A stretch of 64,000 nt of DNA from Nymphaea colorata. Taxonomy: Eukaryota; Streptophyta; Magnoliopsida; Nymphaeales; Nymphaeaceae. The stretch's first letter is position 1, and each line of letters opens with the position of its first letter. Position numbers and translations under genes: made by a program. Below, piece after piece: positions 1-13,446 of the stretch. Below the pieces are notes generated by a model. It worked only from the letters and a program-made list of their open reading frames with translations. It was not told the DNA's origin and ran no database searches. The stretch lies in NCBI RefSeq assembly GCF_008831285.2, contig NC_045141.1:11954106-12018105 (forward strand). The letters run 5' to 3'.

Positions 1-282
1 GGGCTTGGTATATAAGTCACATAGATGTGGAATATAGCTGTACCGGGGATGGTGCAGGCATGGCAATCTTTTAAAAAAATTGGGTGGGTGCAACGAGGTG
101 TATATATATATACATATATACTGTTATATTAGGTACTTAGCAGTTTAATCGCGACACTTTCAAATATTTTTTAATGATGATCACTTTAATTTAATTCAAA
201 TTTCAAGATTTATTAAATAAATAAAGTTTTTGTGGTTGTCCTATGTGAAGGACGAGAGGCCTGATACAATAGGTGCAGTCAT

Positions 283-590
283 CCTCTTTAAACAATGACA
301 GGCCGGGTCGTCCTTTAAAATTTAAAAGGGATCCCATACACACACACATAGAGAGGGAGTGGGAGAGAGAGAGACAGATAGACAAGGGCAAGAAAGAAAA
401 ATAGGAGGGAAAAAATAAGGAAAGCAGAAAGAAAGAAGGGAGGAAAAGGAAAAGAGACAAGGGGGAGACGAAAAAAAAATTGTGGGTGCAGTCAGCAACA
501 CTCACTCACGTTGACCAAGTTAGATGCCATGCCAGAGGCAAATCTGTACCCACATCCACATATGCATTGCATCAACACGGGTGAAACACT
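283..590 (+). repeat. Left arm of an inverted repeat pair (purine-rich)
   Basis: This stretch matches the reverse complement of about 1660-1965. Shared landmarks, in order, are a block around GTCCTTTAAAATTT, a short CA run, a long AG-rich tract, then GGTGCAGTCAGCA and GTTGACCAAGT. The arms lie about 1.1 kb apart in opposite orientation. It may be two insertions of one dispersed family or the ends of one element. The ORF over it is low-complexity and not credible as protein. Confidence 0.6.
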
Positions 591-1659
591 AGTTTTGGCT
601 TGTCTGTGTGACTTAGTTTGATACTAACCTTGCTTGCATGTTCTGTGATAATATTTTCATGGTTATAGTTACAACTAACAAAATTACTCAATTCTAAGGA
701 TGTAGCTCAGCCTCTCCATTATCAATGGTTGATCTATTAGGTGAAGCAGGTGGAATAACCTTACGGCCCTATTTGATTTTTCTACTTTGCCATAAAGATT
801 TATTGTTTTTGACAAGAAACTTAGAAAACAGCAATTTTTCATGGCTGAGTGGCACAACCATCGAAACACGACTTTTTGTGCATCCCACTATAAAGCACTT
901 GCGACTTTCTCTGCAAGTCCACATTCTTCACAAAGTTGCATTACAGCTTCTTCCCTACAATTGAACTTTCCTATTAAAGCTTCCATATATTTTCCCAGCA
1001 CTATCATTCTCACATAAAAATTCTTCCTCCTCCCCCTCAACCCCAACGCCCCCCCCACCCACCCCCAACCCCTCAGAATGAAATAAACCAACCCTAACAC
1101 CATGGTATAATTTGTGACCTTGAACTTTTTTCCAGAACAGCTACTGTCTAGCGGCTAGCCCTTTGATTTTCGATGTCACAATTACTACTATCAATCTCAT
1201 CAGACAATGTTTTCAATGACAAGGATCGTTGTCAGGGAGGGACACTATTAAATTCCTATGCGATGACAGCTTCCCAAGGGTATTTCAAGCCTTAAAATGG
1301 ATGGATATAACCTAGATCATAAACTTCATATCTATGGGGACCATACTGCCGTAAAAGATATGACATGCAAATGAAATCAAGCTCGGACCAGCATTACTTT
1401 TACCAATCAAAACCAAACCCTCACGGATATCTTGCCCCATAACAGAAGCATGCCAACAAAAATTTCCATCTATAAGTGAAAAATCAGATTTTCATTAGAC
1501 TTGACGTTATCCATTTTGATCAAGAAGCTCCTATATCAGCAGCTGCATCTGTTTCTAACACTAATTAGAATCTGATCAGGTAACCTTCATGGGTGGTGCA
1601 TGATGGACACTATGCTAATTTGAATTTGCATCCAAGTCATATGGGTGCAGCAAAAATGG
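591..1659. other. Spacer between the inverted arms, no gene seen
   Basis: AT-rich sequence with a C-rich run near 1045-1075. ORFs on both strands are short and match no family I recognise. No splice-flanked coding exon is visible. Confidence 0.4.
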
Positions 1660-1856
1660 TCACACACATGCATCGATGGCACATTGCTGCAGATGTAGAT
1701 TCACTCCAACATGGCACCTGACTTGGTCAACATGAGTCAGGCGCTGCTGACTGCACCATTGCCCTTTTTTTTTCTCCCCTTCTTCCCTCTTTTCTCTCTA
1801 CCTCTCTTTTCTTTTTTATTTCCTCCCATTTCTCTTCCTTTCCCTTTTCCCCGACC

Positions 1857-1895
<39 letters not shown>

Positions 1896-1965
1896 GCACA
1901 CACACACAGAGATAATGGATTCCTTCCAAATTTTAAAGGACAACTAAGCCTACCATTCTTTAAAT
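1660..1965 (-). repeat. Right arm of the inverted repeat pair
   Basis: Reverse-complement partner of 283-590. It includes a (CT)16 run at 1861-1892 and a pyrimidine-rich tract from about 1762. Alignment by eye runs through the block near GTCCTTTAAAATTT and the GGTGCAGTCAGCA and GTTGACCAAGT landmarks. Confidence 0.6.
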
Positions 1966-3705
1966 AAAAGCATTGCCATTTTTCAGAACACACAGTCCAT
2001 CAGGAGATCTCCTCATGGAAGTTTTGGAATGATATTATAACATGTGCATCCAAACTCTTTGCAGCAGAATAAAGTTAAACATGAAATAGCAACTGCTTGA
2101 CCCTGTTTGGTAGGCATTGTCGTATGCAAGATTTTTTTATTGTTCTCCAAATCAATCAACAATACAAAGGACAGTAAAACATATAATATGCATGCAATCA
2201 TGAATCACATACATATAATATGTTTGGAACTGAATAAAGGAAGCTTAATTTGGAAGAAAAAAACAGAACAATGTCCAACCGCTTACTATACCATGCCACT
2301 GCATGGGAGATTCAATTCCTAAGGCAGCAAGGTAGCTGGTGTAAGATAGAAAGGCAGCTAAAATATTTTTAGATCAGGTGAAGCATCAAGCACAGAAAGA
2401 TGTTTTCTTGCATGTCTCAAGTGATCCACATGCTAATAAAGCAACAAAAGAAAGAGGAATACGTCCATTCAAGCAAATGCATCCCATATCTTCGGGTGCA
2501 TAGACTATCAAAGTAATAAAAAAAAAGCTCTTACTCCCAGGACCAGGACTGGATGAGAATAAATAACAGGGGGGATGAGTCATGAAGTACATTAAGCTTG
2601 AAGCTTTGAAGTAAAGTACTTGCAGTTGCACAAACAGGTTATAACAGATAGTACGAACAATGCTATATGATATGAGACAACTACATGATGTAAACTGAGA
2701 CGTTTTACAACACCAACTGACACCTATAAAGTATAAATTGTTATTCAGATACTTGCAGCTGTATCTCAGCAGTTAAATAGACTGATGACTCAAACTAGCG
2801 ACCAGACAAAGCAAGTTCAAGTAATTCTCCTACTGTTAAGAAATTGAACCTCTCAACAAAGTATGAACTGATCTTGATGGTAACATTTGCGCATATCTAA
2901 TAGAAAGTGTCCTGCTATTTGGTTGGATCTAATAAAAATAAAACAAGAAAACAAAATCCACAAACAACAGAATTTGCATGGACAATCAAAACATTCAAAT
3001 TCAAGGAACAACAATTGCCGCCTACCAGATAACCTAGTCTGAAGTATCTCCTTCACAAATTGGATTTATAGTTTATTCATAGACCCCAAACGACAGGAAG
3101 TTTGCGACTTTAGACAAGCTGGTAGCAGATATCCCACAACTTAAATGTTGGCAGGCAGCAAACGTTTTTCTGAAGGATCATATTACTGCTTAAGACTCAT
3201 CAAGAATCGTGTAGCAGAAAGTAAGAAACCATTCCATAGGGTTGCTTCAAGCAGAATTAGGATTCAATAGACCACATTTATCTACTTGGAAAGCCTTCTC
3301 TTTTCTTAACACACACCACATGGAAGAACGAACTAATGTTGATGCGGCGGATACTGCTGGCATTGGATAAGCCACAACGTCTGAAGGAAACGGGGCGTTT
3401 TTAAAAAAAAAAATATTCAATGAAATTAGTACAAAAACCTAGCCTAAAATGCACATTCTTCTAAATTAAAACACAAAAGAGAAGCATAAAGAACAAGTCA
3501 AGAAGCTTCTGCAGTATCAATGACAAAGAAAGCAATCTGAACACGAGGGCAAGGAAGCAATAGAAAAGGAAAAGCAAAAAAAAAAAAAGGAATATTTTTC
3601 CTTTTCTCGAAGAAATATATATGACTTAACTAACGAGGGATTGCTCCCATTTTGAAAAGGAAAACAAGGAGGAATTGTTCCAGCTCGGCCTAACTCCGTG
3701 CTTAC
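1966..3705. other. Probable TAG-like intron 1 (partial) or intergenic DNA
   Basis: This lies downstream of the TAG-like exon 1 donor on the minus strand, so it is the start of that gene's first intron if the gene is intact. I searched the minus strand for the conserved FHDEEWG-type second exon and found none here or down to base 1. No other supported feature is seen. Confidence 0.4.
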
Positions 3706-4255
3706 CGGTGTTTGCGGTGATCCAGGCACACGTCTTCTTGGACCGCATAGAAGGTAGGGGAGGAGGAAGCGTTGATCCATCGACACCATCTGGAACAACT
3801 TTAGCAGGCCTAGGCCCATTGCTCAGTGGCTTTCTTCGATTCACAACGCCAGTGCTCCTCCTAGAAACCAACCTTCCCGTCGAAGCACGGCTGCAGGACG
3901 ACTCCGTCGACGCATCCGAAGAGCAAGAGGCATTAAGCGAAAGATTCGAATGGAGTAGCACCTCGTGCCCTTTCAGAACGTTACCAGCTCGCGACAGAGA
4001 CGATGAGAGAGTCGCGGGCTGCGTCTGTTTCTTGCAAAGAGACGAAGCAACAGACTTCGAGACTGCCTGCGGCGCAACGGCCTCACTGGCCGGGGGTTTC
4101 TCAGTTGCGACAGAACGCAGTTCGCGTTTCTCGTCTTTCTGCAAAGGCTTCCGTACGACCGGCGACCTTGCCTTGTTTCCGGCCGGGCCCAGAACCGCGC
4201 GCACCTCCGTCTCGACAGAGATGTTCATGGACCTCACCTTCGGCGGTCCCGACAT
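3706..4255 (-). CDS. DNA-3-methyladenine glycosylase I family protein, exon 1 only
   Basis: First coding exon (183 codons plus one base) of a plant TAG-type glycosylase, a nuclear or organellar base-excision repair enzyme family that removes alkylated adenine. The N-terminus reads MSGPPKVRSMN, then VLGPAGNKARS, a basic/serine-rich linker, a conserved LLHSNLSLNASCSSDAST block, and a C-terminal KKTCAWITANT. This matches the usual plant N-terminal extension and the first strand of the catalytic domain (CAWVTPNTD in relatives). The exon ends ACCG|gtaagc, in the phase expected to complete the Asp codon. The start at 4255 was chosen over an in-frame ATG at 4303 because the extra residues come from a (GA)n tract. 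The catalytic exons are not in the 3.7 kb to its left, so the gene either has a long first intron running out of the window or is a truncated copy. The family call rests on remembered family sequence. Confidence 0.75.
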
Positions 4256-4553
4256 TCCTCTCTCTCTCTCTCTCTCCGACTTTATGCAGCTGCACTTCAG
4301 CACAGAGATTGTCAGTCCTGCTCGCTTCTCTCTGTGAATTCCTTTGCGACTAATCGACGAATTTGGGACGATCCCATCATCTAAAAAATGAGCTCCCCAA
4401 CGACGGACATGCCCCGGACTGTCGATTTAAAGGGTCTGATCTCAATGACCGAGGGAGAACAAAGACAGAAAGAATGCAGAAATCCTCTTACCCGGAAATG
4501 GTACTTCCTTCTCAATTAGAACACTTTGTGATATGGGTACTTCAGATTCAGAG

Positions 4554-4590
<37 letters not shown>

Positions 4591-4600
4591 CGGAACAGCT
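4256..4600 (-). promoter_or_regulatory. 5' leader/promoter region with GA microsatellites
   Basis: Directly upstream of the TAG-like start codon (minus strand) is a (GA)n tract at about 4258-4276, two bases before the ATG. A second, longer GA run lies at about 4559-4587. GA/CT tracts in leaders and core promoters are common in plant genes. No clear TATA box was assigned. Confidence 0.4.
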
Positions 4601-5430
4601 GAGAAAAGGAGGGAACAAGATGAGACCTTATAAAAGTAATGATAAATAAGAATAATAAGCAACGATGGAAGAAAGGAAGCGGAAGAGGACGAGTGGTGGG
4701 GGTTTAGAATTTCAGAGAGAGACCGGGATAACCGGAACAGGGCGGGTGGGGAAACGGGTTGCAGCCGGTGACAGCATCCCACACGTCGTCCAAGGCTTCG
4801 CACCTCACCTGTCTCTCTCTCCCTGGCTTTTGGCAAAAATACTAATATAGAAAACGAGATGATGAGCGCAGGCAGGTGAAGGAACGAGATTCTCTCTCTA
4901 ACAGTGGGCAGCAAGTCAGCAACTACTGCCCATCTCTCTCTCTACGAGTCCTTCTGTCTCTCTGTTTTTTTTTTTAAAGTGAAAATTGAAAAACTTCAAC
5001 TCTCTCTCTAACCTAGTTCAAGCGAAAACCAACCAAGCTCTCTCTCTCCTTCTCCTAATTCAAGCACAAACTATTATTTCGATCAGTTGGTCCTTTTAAC
5101 TATGAAAAATTTGACAAAACAACGAACAAAAGTTAACAATTGTGCAGAATGAGGCTCATAATCTGAAGACAAATACACAAAACAGCAGCCTTCCACCAAC
5201 TATAGGATCGCTGCTGTTTCGATTCATGTGTTGTTATGTTCTTACTTTTAAAATCATAAATTAGTTTATGAATGTTAGTCCTGATCCAGTAATCAAATGC
5301 TAAGTCATAATCAATTCATGTTTCTTAAAGATAAAAACAAGTATTTTTTTTATCATATGCTACTGAAAAGTAAATATATTGTCTCAAAAACACGATATTA
5401 ACTACAAACACTGAATCAACATGCTTAACA
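4601..5430. other. Intergenic, no gene seen
   Basis: Contains several short TCTCTC runs (4880-5050) and otherwise AT-rich sequence. No coding exon is supported. Confidence 0.35.
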
Positions 5431-5439
5431 TAACTAGTT

Positions 5440-5515
5440 GGGCATACAACACATTGAAATGTATGTCCTTGGTTCGATTTCTGTGAATGTTACTCTTCTT
5501 TGACCATAAATAGTG
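5440..5515 (+). repeat. SINE-like fragment (tRNA B-box-like motif)
   Basis: Contains GGTTCGATTTCTGTGAATGT, which resembles a RNA polymerase III B box. It matches the reverse-strand copy at about 42090-42185, where the same motif is followed by GGGTGTTACTC. The ends are not defined and it is probably an old, truncated tRNA-derived SINE. Confidence 0.35.
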
Positions 5516-8500
5516 AGATTGCGACATTTTTTGATAGGTATATCATACCCCACTCAAATCCTCTCAAACTGCTCAGTAACCTCAAGATAAAGAGAATAGG
5601 GGAGAAGCTTTTTAAGTCTTTCTTTTTGGTGAGTTGTTAATGTCCTGCTTACCCAAAAAACAATATCAATGAACAGTAACAGGTAGTTGTTAGTGGTAAA
5701 TGGGAAAGACAAAATGAACAGTAGTAGTTATGAAGCATATTTTAAAAGTTGGTATTTTGAAATGGAAGAAGCAATGTGAAGTGGAGAAGACATTGTTGTT
5801 AAAATTGGTTTAAATTGAAGAGATCTTTAAAAAGTTTCATGCAATTGATGGAAATCATTTTTTCAATTGGTACGATGAAAAAGTCGAAAGTCAAAAGAAT
5901 TTAAAAAATAAAAAAAATGAAATATGTGACCCGTTATACGCTTTAATTGGAAACATATCACCTTAAATGTCATACGTTGAACTTCACCCAACTCAGTCTG
6001 ATTTTGACAATGCTGTGGAAAGTGGACGAAAGTCCGACGCAAAAATTCAGGGAAAATGGAAAGGAGTCTCTTAATAGCAACGGAAAAATAACTGCAGCAA
6101 ATTGATTCGCAATAAGTGTTCATGGGTCTTCTCAGAATTTGATTTTTTTGTTCATTCAAGGGACGTGGTTGGTGGGATGAACGAACCTGATATCCATATC
6201 TATTTCAAACACGAGAAAAAAAGTTCACTGAAAATGTCTTTGTTAATAAATGCCGTTGAGTAATTTTTGAAGGTAGTGTTAGTCAAAATTGGTTCGATCG
6301 GACCGTTTGAATCAAATCAGAACCATTTGTTTGATATTCTCTCTAACTTGACAAAGACAATTGGTATTTAAAAAAATTGTACTTAGTTTTCTTTAATTTT
6401 TTTTTTTACTACTTTACAAACAATTCCAGCCCCTACCCATTGCCTGAAATCTTTTGCTGATCAATTTCATTAAAAACCCTAACGACTTCTTAATTGCACC
6501 CAAAGGAGGCTCCATGTTTTCCATGGACAGTACAGAGTCAAAAAAGGAAAAATCAAGAGCAGCAAATTGATACTCTTTATAAATTATAGGGGGATGTTCT
6601 TTACTTGTAAATTTAATTTTTTTAAAATATCATGTGATTTTTTAAAATTTCAGAAAATTCACCGTATAGAGCTAGGCCATTAATACACAAACCTCAAATC
6701 GGTACTTCCCAAATCTCCTTAAAAAACCACTACCACATACAAGTACCATTTGTCAATTCATGTACTAGATTTTATATAACTTAGATGTTAATAAAAACAA
6801 GTTGTTATTGTTTCATAAATTTGTTTTAAAATTTAAGGTAGATTTATAAATCACTTGTTATGTTATAGTGTTTCATAAATCTAAATCTTGTGTGATAGAT
6901 TCATAAAACGATAACAAACTGTCTCCTTACCAAACATGCCCAAAAAGTTTCTACACCAAGGGAAAAACGTAATTTCATCATGATTAGTTTTGGTTCCCTA
7001 CGATGATTACTCTGGTCGAGTTGAGGAAGATTCTTACTCAGGTCTCTATCTGTGAACATTCAAGAATTGGGGTTGCTTCTATAAATACAATAAAGTTTTG
7101 GAGATATTTCATAATTTTAAAATTTTTTTTATATACTTTTTCACGGATTTGCTAAGGCCAACCATATCAATGATTAATATTGGCGTTCCAAAGTTTTATT
7201 TAATGTGGTGTATAGGTTGGCATCTGCACGGCTTCTAGAATCATCATGTTATCCTGCTGGAGTCCTACTCTTCTGCTCTCTCTCATGGATACCCCTTGTA
7301 GTTCATAAAATAAACGTCCTTGCTTAACGGATTTGGATTATATATATATATATATATATAACAATAATATAACGCATAATTGTCATATATTTAGTAATAG
7401 GAATACATTGACAAGTCAAATGAAGCCTATCTTGCCAGATAATGAGCTATTGCCATTGGGCGAGATAGAAAAATGAAATTACCTAATGGGCAAGCATTGC
7501 TGTCTTAAAAGCAACCAAAGTTCTATACAATTATTAATATCTTCTTTAAGGATAGAAAATCACCCGTTTGATTGGGTTGGAATACGATAATAAAATGAAA
7601 GTACTGACTTTTCACCGGACACTGACGTAAGAGTATGTTTATGTTATGAGTATGGTCCCGTCATGTTATAAACAAAATAATAATAATATAGAAAGGCTAA
7701 AAAAAATCCGCATGTTATAACATAACTCGACTTTAATATGGGCAGTTCTCAAAGACGCTAGATCATGAAAATAAAGGATGTGAGACATCATTAAAACTAC
7801 TACAAGAGAGTAAGTTTATGACCATTCATATTAATTTTATACACAAGCTTGAAGTTGGAAGACACCTGCCCACCATGTCTTACAAAATACATCTTTAGTA
7901 TTGAGTTTTTTTTTTTTTAATCAAATCATATGGTTAACCTTTTTATAATGTAGGTCAAGCGCCTCTTATTGGTAAACAAACTAAGGCCTACGAAATTGAT
8001 GTGCGGACCATGTCCGATATCGAGAGACACTATGCATAGCTGGTCGAGTTGGTGGGTTTACAGACCATAGTTTAATTTTATGATGCTGTTGCAATGTCTC
8101 CACACTGGCTTCAACACCGCTCTAAATCTTGAAGTTAAACGAATGGAATGCCATGCCCTCAAGCGTTCAAGTCTTTTGAGGCCAAATGACAAAAATGCCC
8201 TTAAACTAAAAAAAGAAAATGAATAAGAGATAGAGATCCCATAAGAGGATAAAGCTGGGAAAAGTAAAAATTTTATCATTTTAGAAAGACCAAAATGCCC
8301 TTCAAAAAAGAAGAAAATACCTCACCCAGCTATGTACATGGTGGTCAAATGTGCTCTGCCAATTTTCTTTCGCTACTGAGTGTGTTCCGTACATCAATAC
8401 TCCTCATGTTCTCGTAGTATTTTTCAATCTTACGACTCAATGAACCAACTCCGGCTATTTATTTGAAAACAAAAATTTGAATAATTTTTTATTGTTTACT

Positions 8501-9043
8501 TCCTTAAGCGAAAAACCCCCAAGACCATATCGTTATGGGGCCCATGCGGACCTATGGTGCATTATTGTATCTGGTGTCGTGTTTGCCACTGTTTACAGTT
8601 TTCAAGTAACATACCGAAATGTGATAGCGACCATAGGATTTTAACCTCGGGTCCCTTGGGTGTGAGCCGCCTTGTCGCTTGGCTATGCTACACCATTCGA
8701 GGTTAACAAAGACTTGAACATTCATCAATTCGGAAACTACTCTAAGCATTACTTGATCTTTTACCTGCAACAGTGTTATTCAATAGTTGTCCAGCCTGTG
8801 ATTCCTCAACTATAAAACCTATAGGGGTCATTTAATAATGAGAATAGTAACATGCTATGTCATGTATCTACCCCAAAAATTGTAGCAGATTCATGTTTGT
8901 TACCTCAATCATGTGGACAGGTAAGTAAATCAGCATGTTACTATTCCCATTGTCAATGATTTGTCATAATCGAGTCAAAGCTGCCACTTCTTGTGAGTTA
9001 GCCACAATATCAATATTTTAGGAGCTTTGGCTGAAACGTTGAG

Positions 9044-9079
<36 letters not shown>

Positions 9080-9830
9080 GATATGCAAGTTGAAATATAA
9101 CGACTTATCACCTAAATACACCAAAAGCATGTTTGATATCTTGGGGGTGGGCAGAAGGATAAGACTTGGGCCTTCTGAGTGAGTGCTCATGTCAATAATG
9201 CAGGGGCTGATACAAATGCTTCTAACTATAAGCTGATGTCTAGGTGTTGGTTTTTCTTTTTGACTAAAAAAATGTTTAGAAACTTAAAATTTAAGCAAAT
9301 ATGAAATCATTGTCCAACTTTTAAAAGTTAACAAATGGGTGGTCTTCAATTTTATATTAAAATTTTCCATAAGCTGCTTGCTAATAAAAATTATCAATTG
9401 TTCGTTTACAATAATAAATCAAAGTAGCCACTTTGACTAATAAAAGATATTATTGTCTTTATAAAATGTATTTCTGTTATCTTATACAAATGATTAACGT
9501 TCTTTTGTCAGTAGGTGGCTCTTGTAGAAGCTTTTTCCAAAGGTTTCACTGCCTATTGATTAACTTTCAAACGTTAATTTTACACCATTTGATCATTAAA
9601 CTACAATAACCACATTAATTAACAGCACCATAACAATGATCAAACAATTCTTCTTTATATAAATTTATTTTCTGAATTTGGCTTCCCTTCCCACTACCTA
9701 CTGCTTTCCCCAACCTTATTGTTTATGTTGATATCAATACATTTGTGCGCTAATATTAATACATTTCTATGCTTCACGTACTGCTTGCAGCCTCCTTTTC
9801 ATTCACAGAATAAAGAACAATAAAACAGTT
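5516..9830. other. Intergenic AT-rich region
   Basis: No supported gene. It holds AT microsatellites at about 7340-7362 and 9049-9077, a fold-back miniature element at about 8828-8966 (listed separately) and a possible tRNA-derived fragment near 8620-8705 on the minus strand. The remaining ORFs are short and unrecognised. Confidence 0.4.
8828..8966. mobile_element. Fold-back miniature inverted-repeat element
   Basis: The ends form an inverted repeat: a TCATTTAATAATGAGAATAG type left arm pairs with a right arm ending CTATTCCCATTGTCAATGA, and both arms share GAATAGTAACATGCT. It belongs to the fold-back family also seen at about 42404-42560, 54897-55064 and 63099-63213. No target duplication was identified. 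Confidence 0.5.
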
Positions 9831-10395
9831 TCGAATGATGATAATGGGACTGCAAAAGCAGAAAGCTGATGGTTTATGGATCTCAGTTTCTTCATTCTTT
9901 ATCAGCCAAAACCTGATTTCAGTACCCAGAGACTCATTACGGAAACCGGGTCCAAATCAGACCCGTTCCATTTGCATCTCGAACGGCCGGAGTTGCCGTG
10001 TATCACGTGCCTCAAGGAATGGAAGCGTCGCCGTCGAACTCTTTCTTTAACATGTGAATCCTGTGAGGAGAGGGAGAGAGAGACTGATACATGTGAATGA
10101 ATCTAGAGAGAGAGAAGAGTTCAAATTTCGAATGGTAGCGGAGAAGAAGAGTGAGCACGTCTCTCAAGGGCGATCAGATGCATGCGCATTCTCTCTCTCT
10201 CTCTCTCTCTGTGCACTGTGCAGAGTTCTGATCTTCTCCTGAATCGCTTCTTCTTTTTTGCACTTTCTCTTGGATTATTTTATTGGTTTCTTTTTTGTTT
10301 GTTTGTTAGCTTCAGATGGGTATCCGAGGATTTCGATTTGGTCCCCAGAAAATGTTTCAGGAAAGTGGTGAAAGAAGAAAGAAGGCGGGAAGATC

Positions 10396-10650
10396 ATGGC
10401 CGCCGACGACGGGACGCGGCCGGATGCTCCGTCGACGGTGTCGAATCTCGATGAAAATTTGAAAGCCCACGGATTTGAATTTCGTATGAGGTTCAATCGA
10501 CAGTATGCGGGTTGGACCCACAGGAAGCGGATCTGGATAATTTATTTCTAGAGGACGTCATCAGGTCCGTATCTTATCTTGTTGCCCGACCAGATTTGGA
10601 TCCGTTTAGTCTCGTTCAAGAAAATAGAAAATGGTACTTGGTTTAAGTTT
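10396..10650 (+). pseudogene. Unidentified gene 5' end, apparently frameshifted
   Basis: An ATG at 10396, preceded by a pyrimidine-rich leader with a CT run (about 10190-10210), opens a GC-rich coding-like stretch. It begins MAADDGTRPDAPST, runs into LDENLKAHGFEF and stops at about 10551. From about 10509 a second frame carries equally coding-like sequence (GLDPQEADLDNLFLEDV), which a single missing base near 10509-10511 would join to the first. A usable donor (CATCAG|gtccgt) lies at about 10561/10562; without splicing the second frame runs to about 10647. Base composition differs sharply from the AT-rich surroundings. I do not recognise the protein, and no downstream exons were found. It could be a gene fragment, or a real first exon with a sequencing error. 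Confidence 0.35.
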
Positions 10651-11841
10651 GAGTTTGACACCTGACAAGGGTTGGACTTGATTCCATGCAAAACCAAAAA
10701 TTTCTTCATAACCAATAAATGAAAATTTTATAAAATAAAAGAATATTTTAAAATAATTACAAATATATAAAGGGGTACAATTTTTGCAATTTTTTTTAGA
10801 AGACCGACATTTTTTTAGGAAGACGCCTAAAATGAATTATCATGAAGACTCAAATTTGTGATAGCTGAAAATCCAGAGTTGTATTTTATTCTCAAGGTGG
10901 ATTTCAAATGCACACTTTTAATATACACATTTTAATGTAACAAGTATGGATTTGAAATCGGAAGGTGGAAGGTCAGATTTGAAAGTGAAAATGATAAGAA
11001 AAGTTATGTACCAAAAAAAATGTTAAGAAAAGTTAAAGAGGATAATATTGAAAAAGAAATTGCACCAAATATCCTTTTTGACTTATCAAATGAATAAAAA
11101 TGTGACTAAGGTCCTTGTTTAATTGTTTTTATGAAAATTGCGAATCTTATTAGAAAAATCATAAAAAAATTATGCGCAAGTCGTAGGCCTAAAAATCGAA
11201 AATTTTCCCTTTCATAGAATTAGAAAAACTTAGGAAGTAATTGGAAATCCTCAAGTCGAAGGTAGGTATGGATTTGCTAATGGCTACAAGATATGGAGGA
11301 ATACAAAGAAGAAAACTCAAAAAAGGAAAAGAAAGAATCCAATCTAGTCTGTGTTCATGGATAAAACAGAAATAAACAGGCAGAAAACTAAAACTTGCAA
11401 GTATGAGAAAGAATTTCAAATTCTATTAGCGGTGGCCTTTTTCATGCGGCAGAACTTTGGTTGGTCCCGTTTTCTTCTGAAACAACACCAACTTTTTGAC
11501 TAACTGCATCTGAACGATGGAACCCATCGAACAACTCATTTGACAAAGAATTCACCCTGCCATTCAAAAACGATCAGCTCTATATTTTTCTATTCTTCTT
11601 TGAAGAAACGTTAATAAGCGGTGATACGAGATCATCAATAACAAGCAAAATGCGTCGATGATTTGAGATTGCCTTGGATTTTGAACATCGTTTTATAAGC
11701 AGCTTGGTAGCGGCAGTATTGGTGCCACACATAAAGTCATAGATATACATGGTGAAGTAACTGCCATTCTCAAAAACATATTTGAGCACCATCTTAGATA
11801 GATCGGTTCTGGTTTTTGAGGTTGCCATCTTCTACTGTAAT
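10651..11841. other. Intergenic, no supported gene
   Basis: AT-rich. An 82-codon minus-strand ORF (11580-11828) ends next to the element at 11842, but I recognise no family and it has no splice-flanked partner exon. Confidence 0.35.
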
Positions 11842-12229
11842 TATGGATGCCAATATATCCAATTTGAATTGGATATCCAACCAAAACGTTTCAAAAAATT
11901 CAGATACAGATCAGATTCAATTGTAAGAAATGACTTCTCATCGGATTCAGATTGAGATATACTTAAATATCTAACCAGATTCAGATTTAGTTTTAGATAA
12001 ATATCCTATAACCAATGCTCTTACATTTTGAAAATCAGTTAGATTCGATTTAAAACTCGGAATAAGGCATACATGTAAAAATAAAATTCGGATTGTGAAA
12101 GTGGATTTTGGATTCATATATGACGTTTCTTCCATCGTATTTGAATTCAAATTCTATTATATGAATATCTGACAAAGCAGGTCTTGTTAAGATTATATCA
12201 AATTCGAATCTGATCTGTTGACATTTCTA
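11842..12229 (+). mobile_element. hAT-type miniature element, copy 1
   Basis: 388 bp, flanked by a perfect 8-bp direct repeat ACTGTAAT (11834-11841 and 12230-12237), as expected for hAT transposition. The left terminus is TATGGATGCCAATATATC and the right terminus, read inward, is TAGAAATGTCAACAGATC. The interior is built of degenerate GGATTCGGATT-like repeats with no coding capacity. It is related to copies at about 21440-21825 and 60706-61143. Confidence 0.75.
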
Positions 12230-12237
12230 ACTGTAAT

Positions 12238-13065
12238 TCCAACCCAACTTCTAGTGTCATGATTTGTCCTGGATTTCAGTAAGCCTGCAACCCTATCAAT
12301 GAATCCATTGGTGTTTTTTATGCAACTTCACTGCTTCCAGCAAGAGACTAAAAAAAACAAAACACAATGAACCGCAGTTTTTTGATCTCAGCCAATATGC
12401 CTCAAAGGGCAGAAGATAGCGTAGAATCTATTGTGGTATGTTGAGCACATGTTGCCAGTTCGGTTCCAGTAGGTGCAGGTCAAGGGGTAAGGGATAGTGG
12501 AGGAAGAGTAAACTGAAGAGGCCAAAGTGCCTCCCCATTTCCCTTGTCCTCGGAATTAAGGACTACTTTGAAAACTAAATCCTCATGAAACACCTATCAA
12601 CTAGAGTGCCACACATTCAGTATTTTACAATCTAATAAATAGCATCCACAAGAATCAAATTTACAATTGGACTTTCACCAGTCTCTATGCACCTCAAGGC
12701 GAAGTACATGCTTAGGAATGCAAATAAGATGGATCCAATATAGGTGTTATGATGTTATGGTGGTACCAAGTTTGATTTTCAGCCAAATTATAACTTATTT
12801 TAATTAATCTTTGTCATTTCCAAATTATGATGCCCATATCCTCCAGTTCCATCCAATCACACTGCCTAATGCATATATAAAATTTGTAGATTTCACCATC
12901 TGAGTTTAGATAGGGAAGTCCTCCAGTCTCGCACAGCATCCGGCAAAGTGTTTAAACATAGCTGCAACAGTGAATGGCACAACTCAAAGTGGCAAGATGA
13001 TTTTAACTCTTATATATATGTATATATAGTTCTTCAAACTTGACTATTATACAAGTATACATCTA
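12238..13065. other. Intergenic, no feature seen
   Basis: No coding exon, RNA gene or clear repeat was recognised in this stretch. Confidence 0.35.
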
Positions 13066-13446
13066 GAGACATCAAATATGGGACAGATTTTTCATCCCAC
13101 TTTTCCTCTCCCTCTCTTCGTTCCTCTTGCAAGAAGCGAGCTGCCCACCTCTGCCCTCGATCCTCTACCCTCGAAAGGTAGAGGAAACGGGAGGGGAGAA
13201 AGGTCCCCATACTGCGCCGCCCGACAGCACAGGCGTCACCGTCAGGCAGCAAGGGAGCGATTCCCCCCTTCTTTCATCTCTAAGGGGCAAGACAGAATCT
13301 TTGCCTGCCGCAGGCAGCGAGGGCAGCAGCATGCCTGCCGCAGGCAGCAAGGGCAGCAGCATGAGGAGCAAGGGTGCTCCAGATGTAAAAGAAATATCTT
13401 TTTGACCGTCCGATCAAAATGAGGGACGCTCTTAGTTTGATGTCTC
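13066..13446. mobile_element. GC-rich terminal-inverted-repeat element
   Basis: Bounded by GAGACATCAAA at 13066-13076 and its reverse complement TTTGATGTCTC at 13436-13446. The interior is much more GC-rich than its surroundings and carries a tandem duplication of a unit containing the palindrome GCCTGCCGCAGGC (about 13300-13362). ORFs in several frames cross it, but none resembles a known protein. No clean target duplication was found, so the element class is open. Confidence 0.45.
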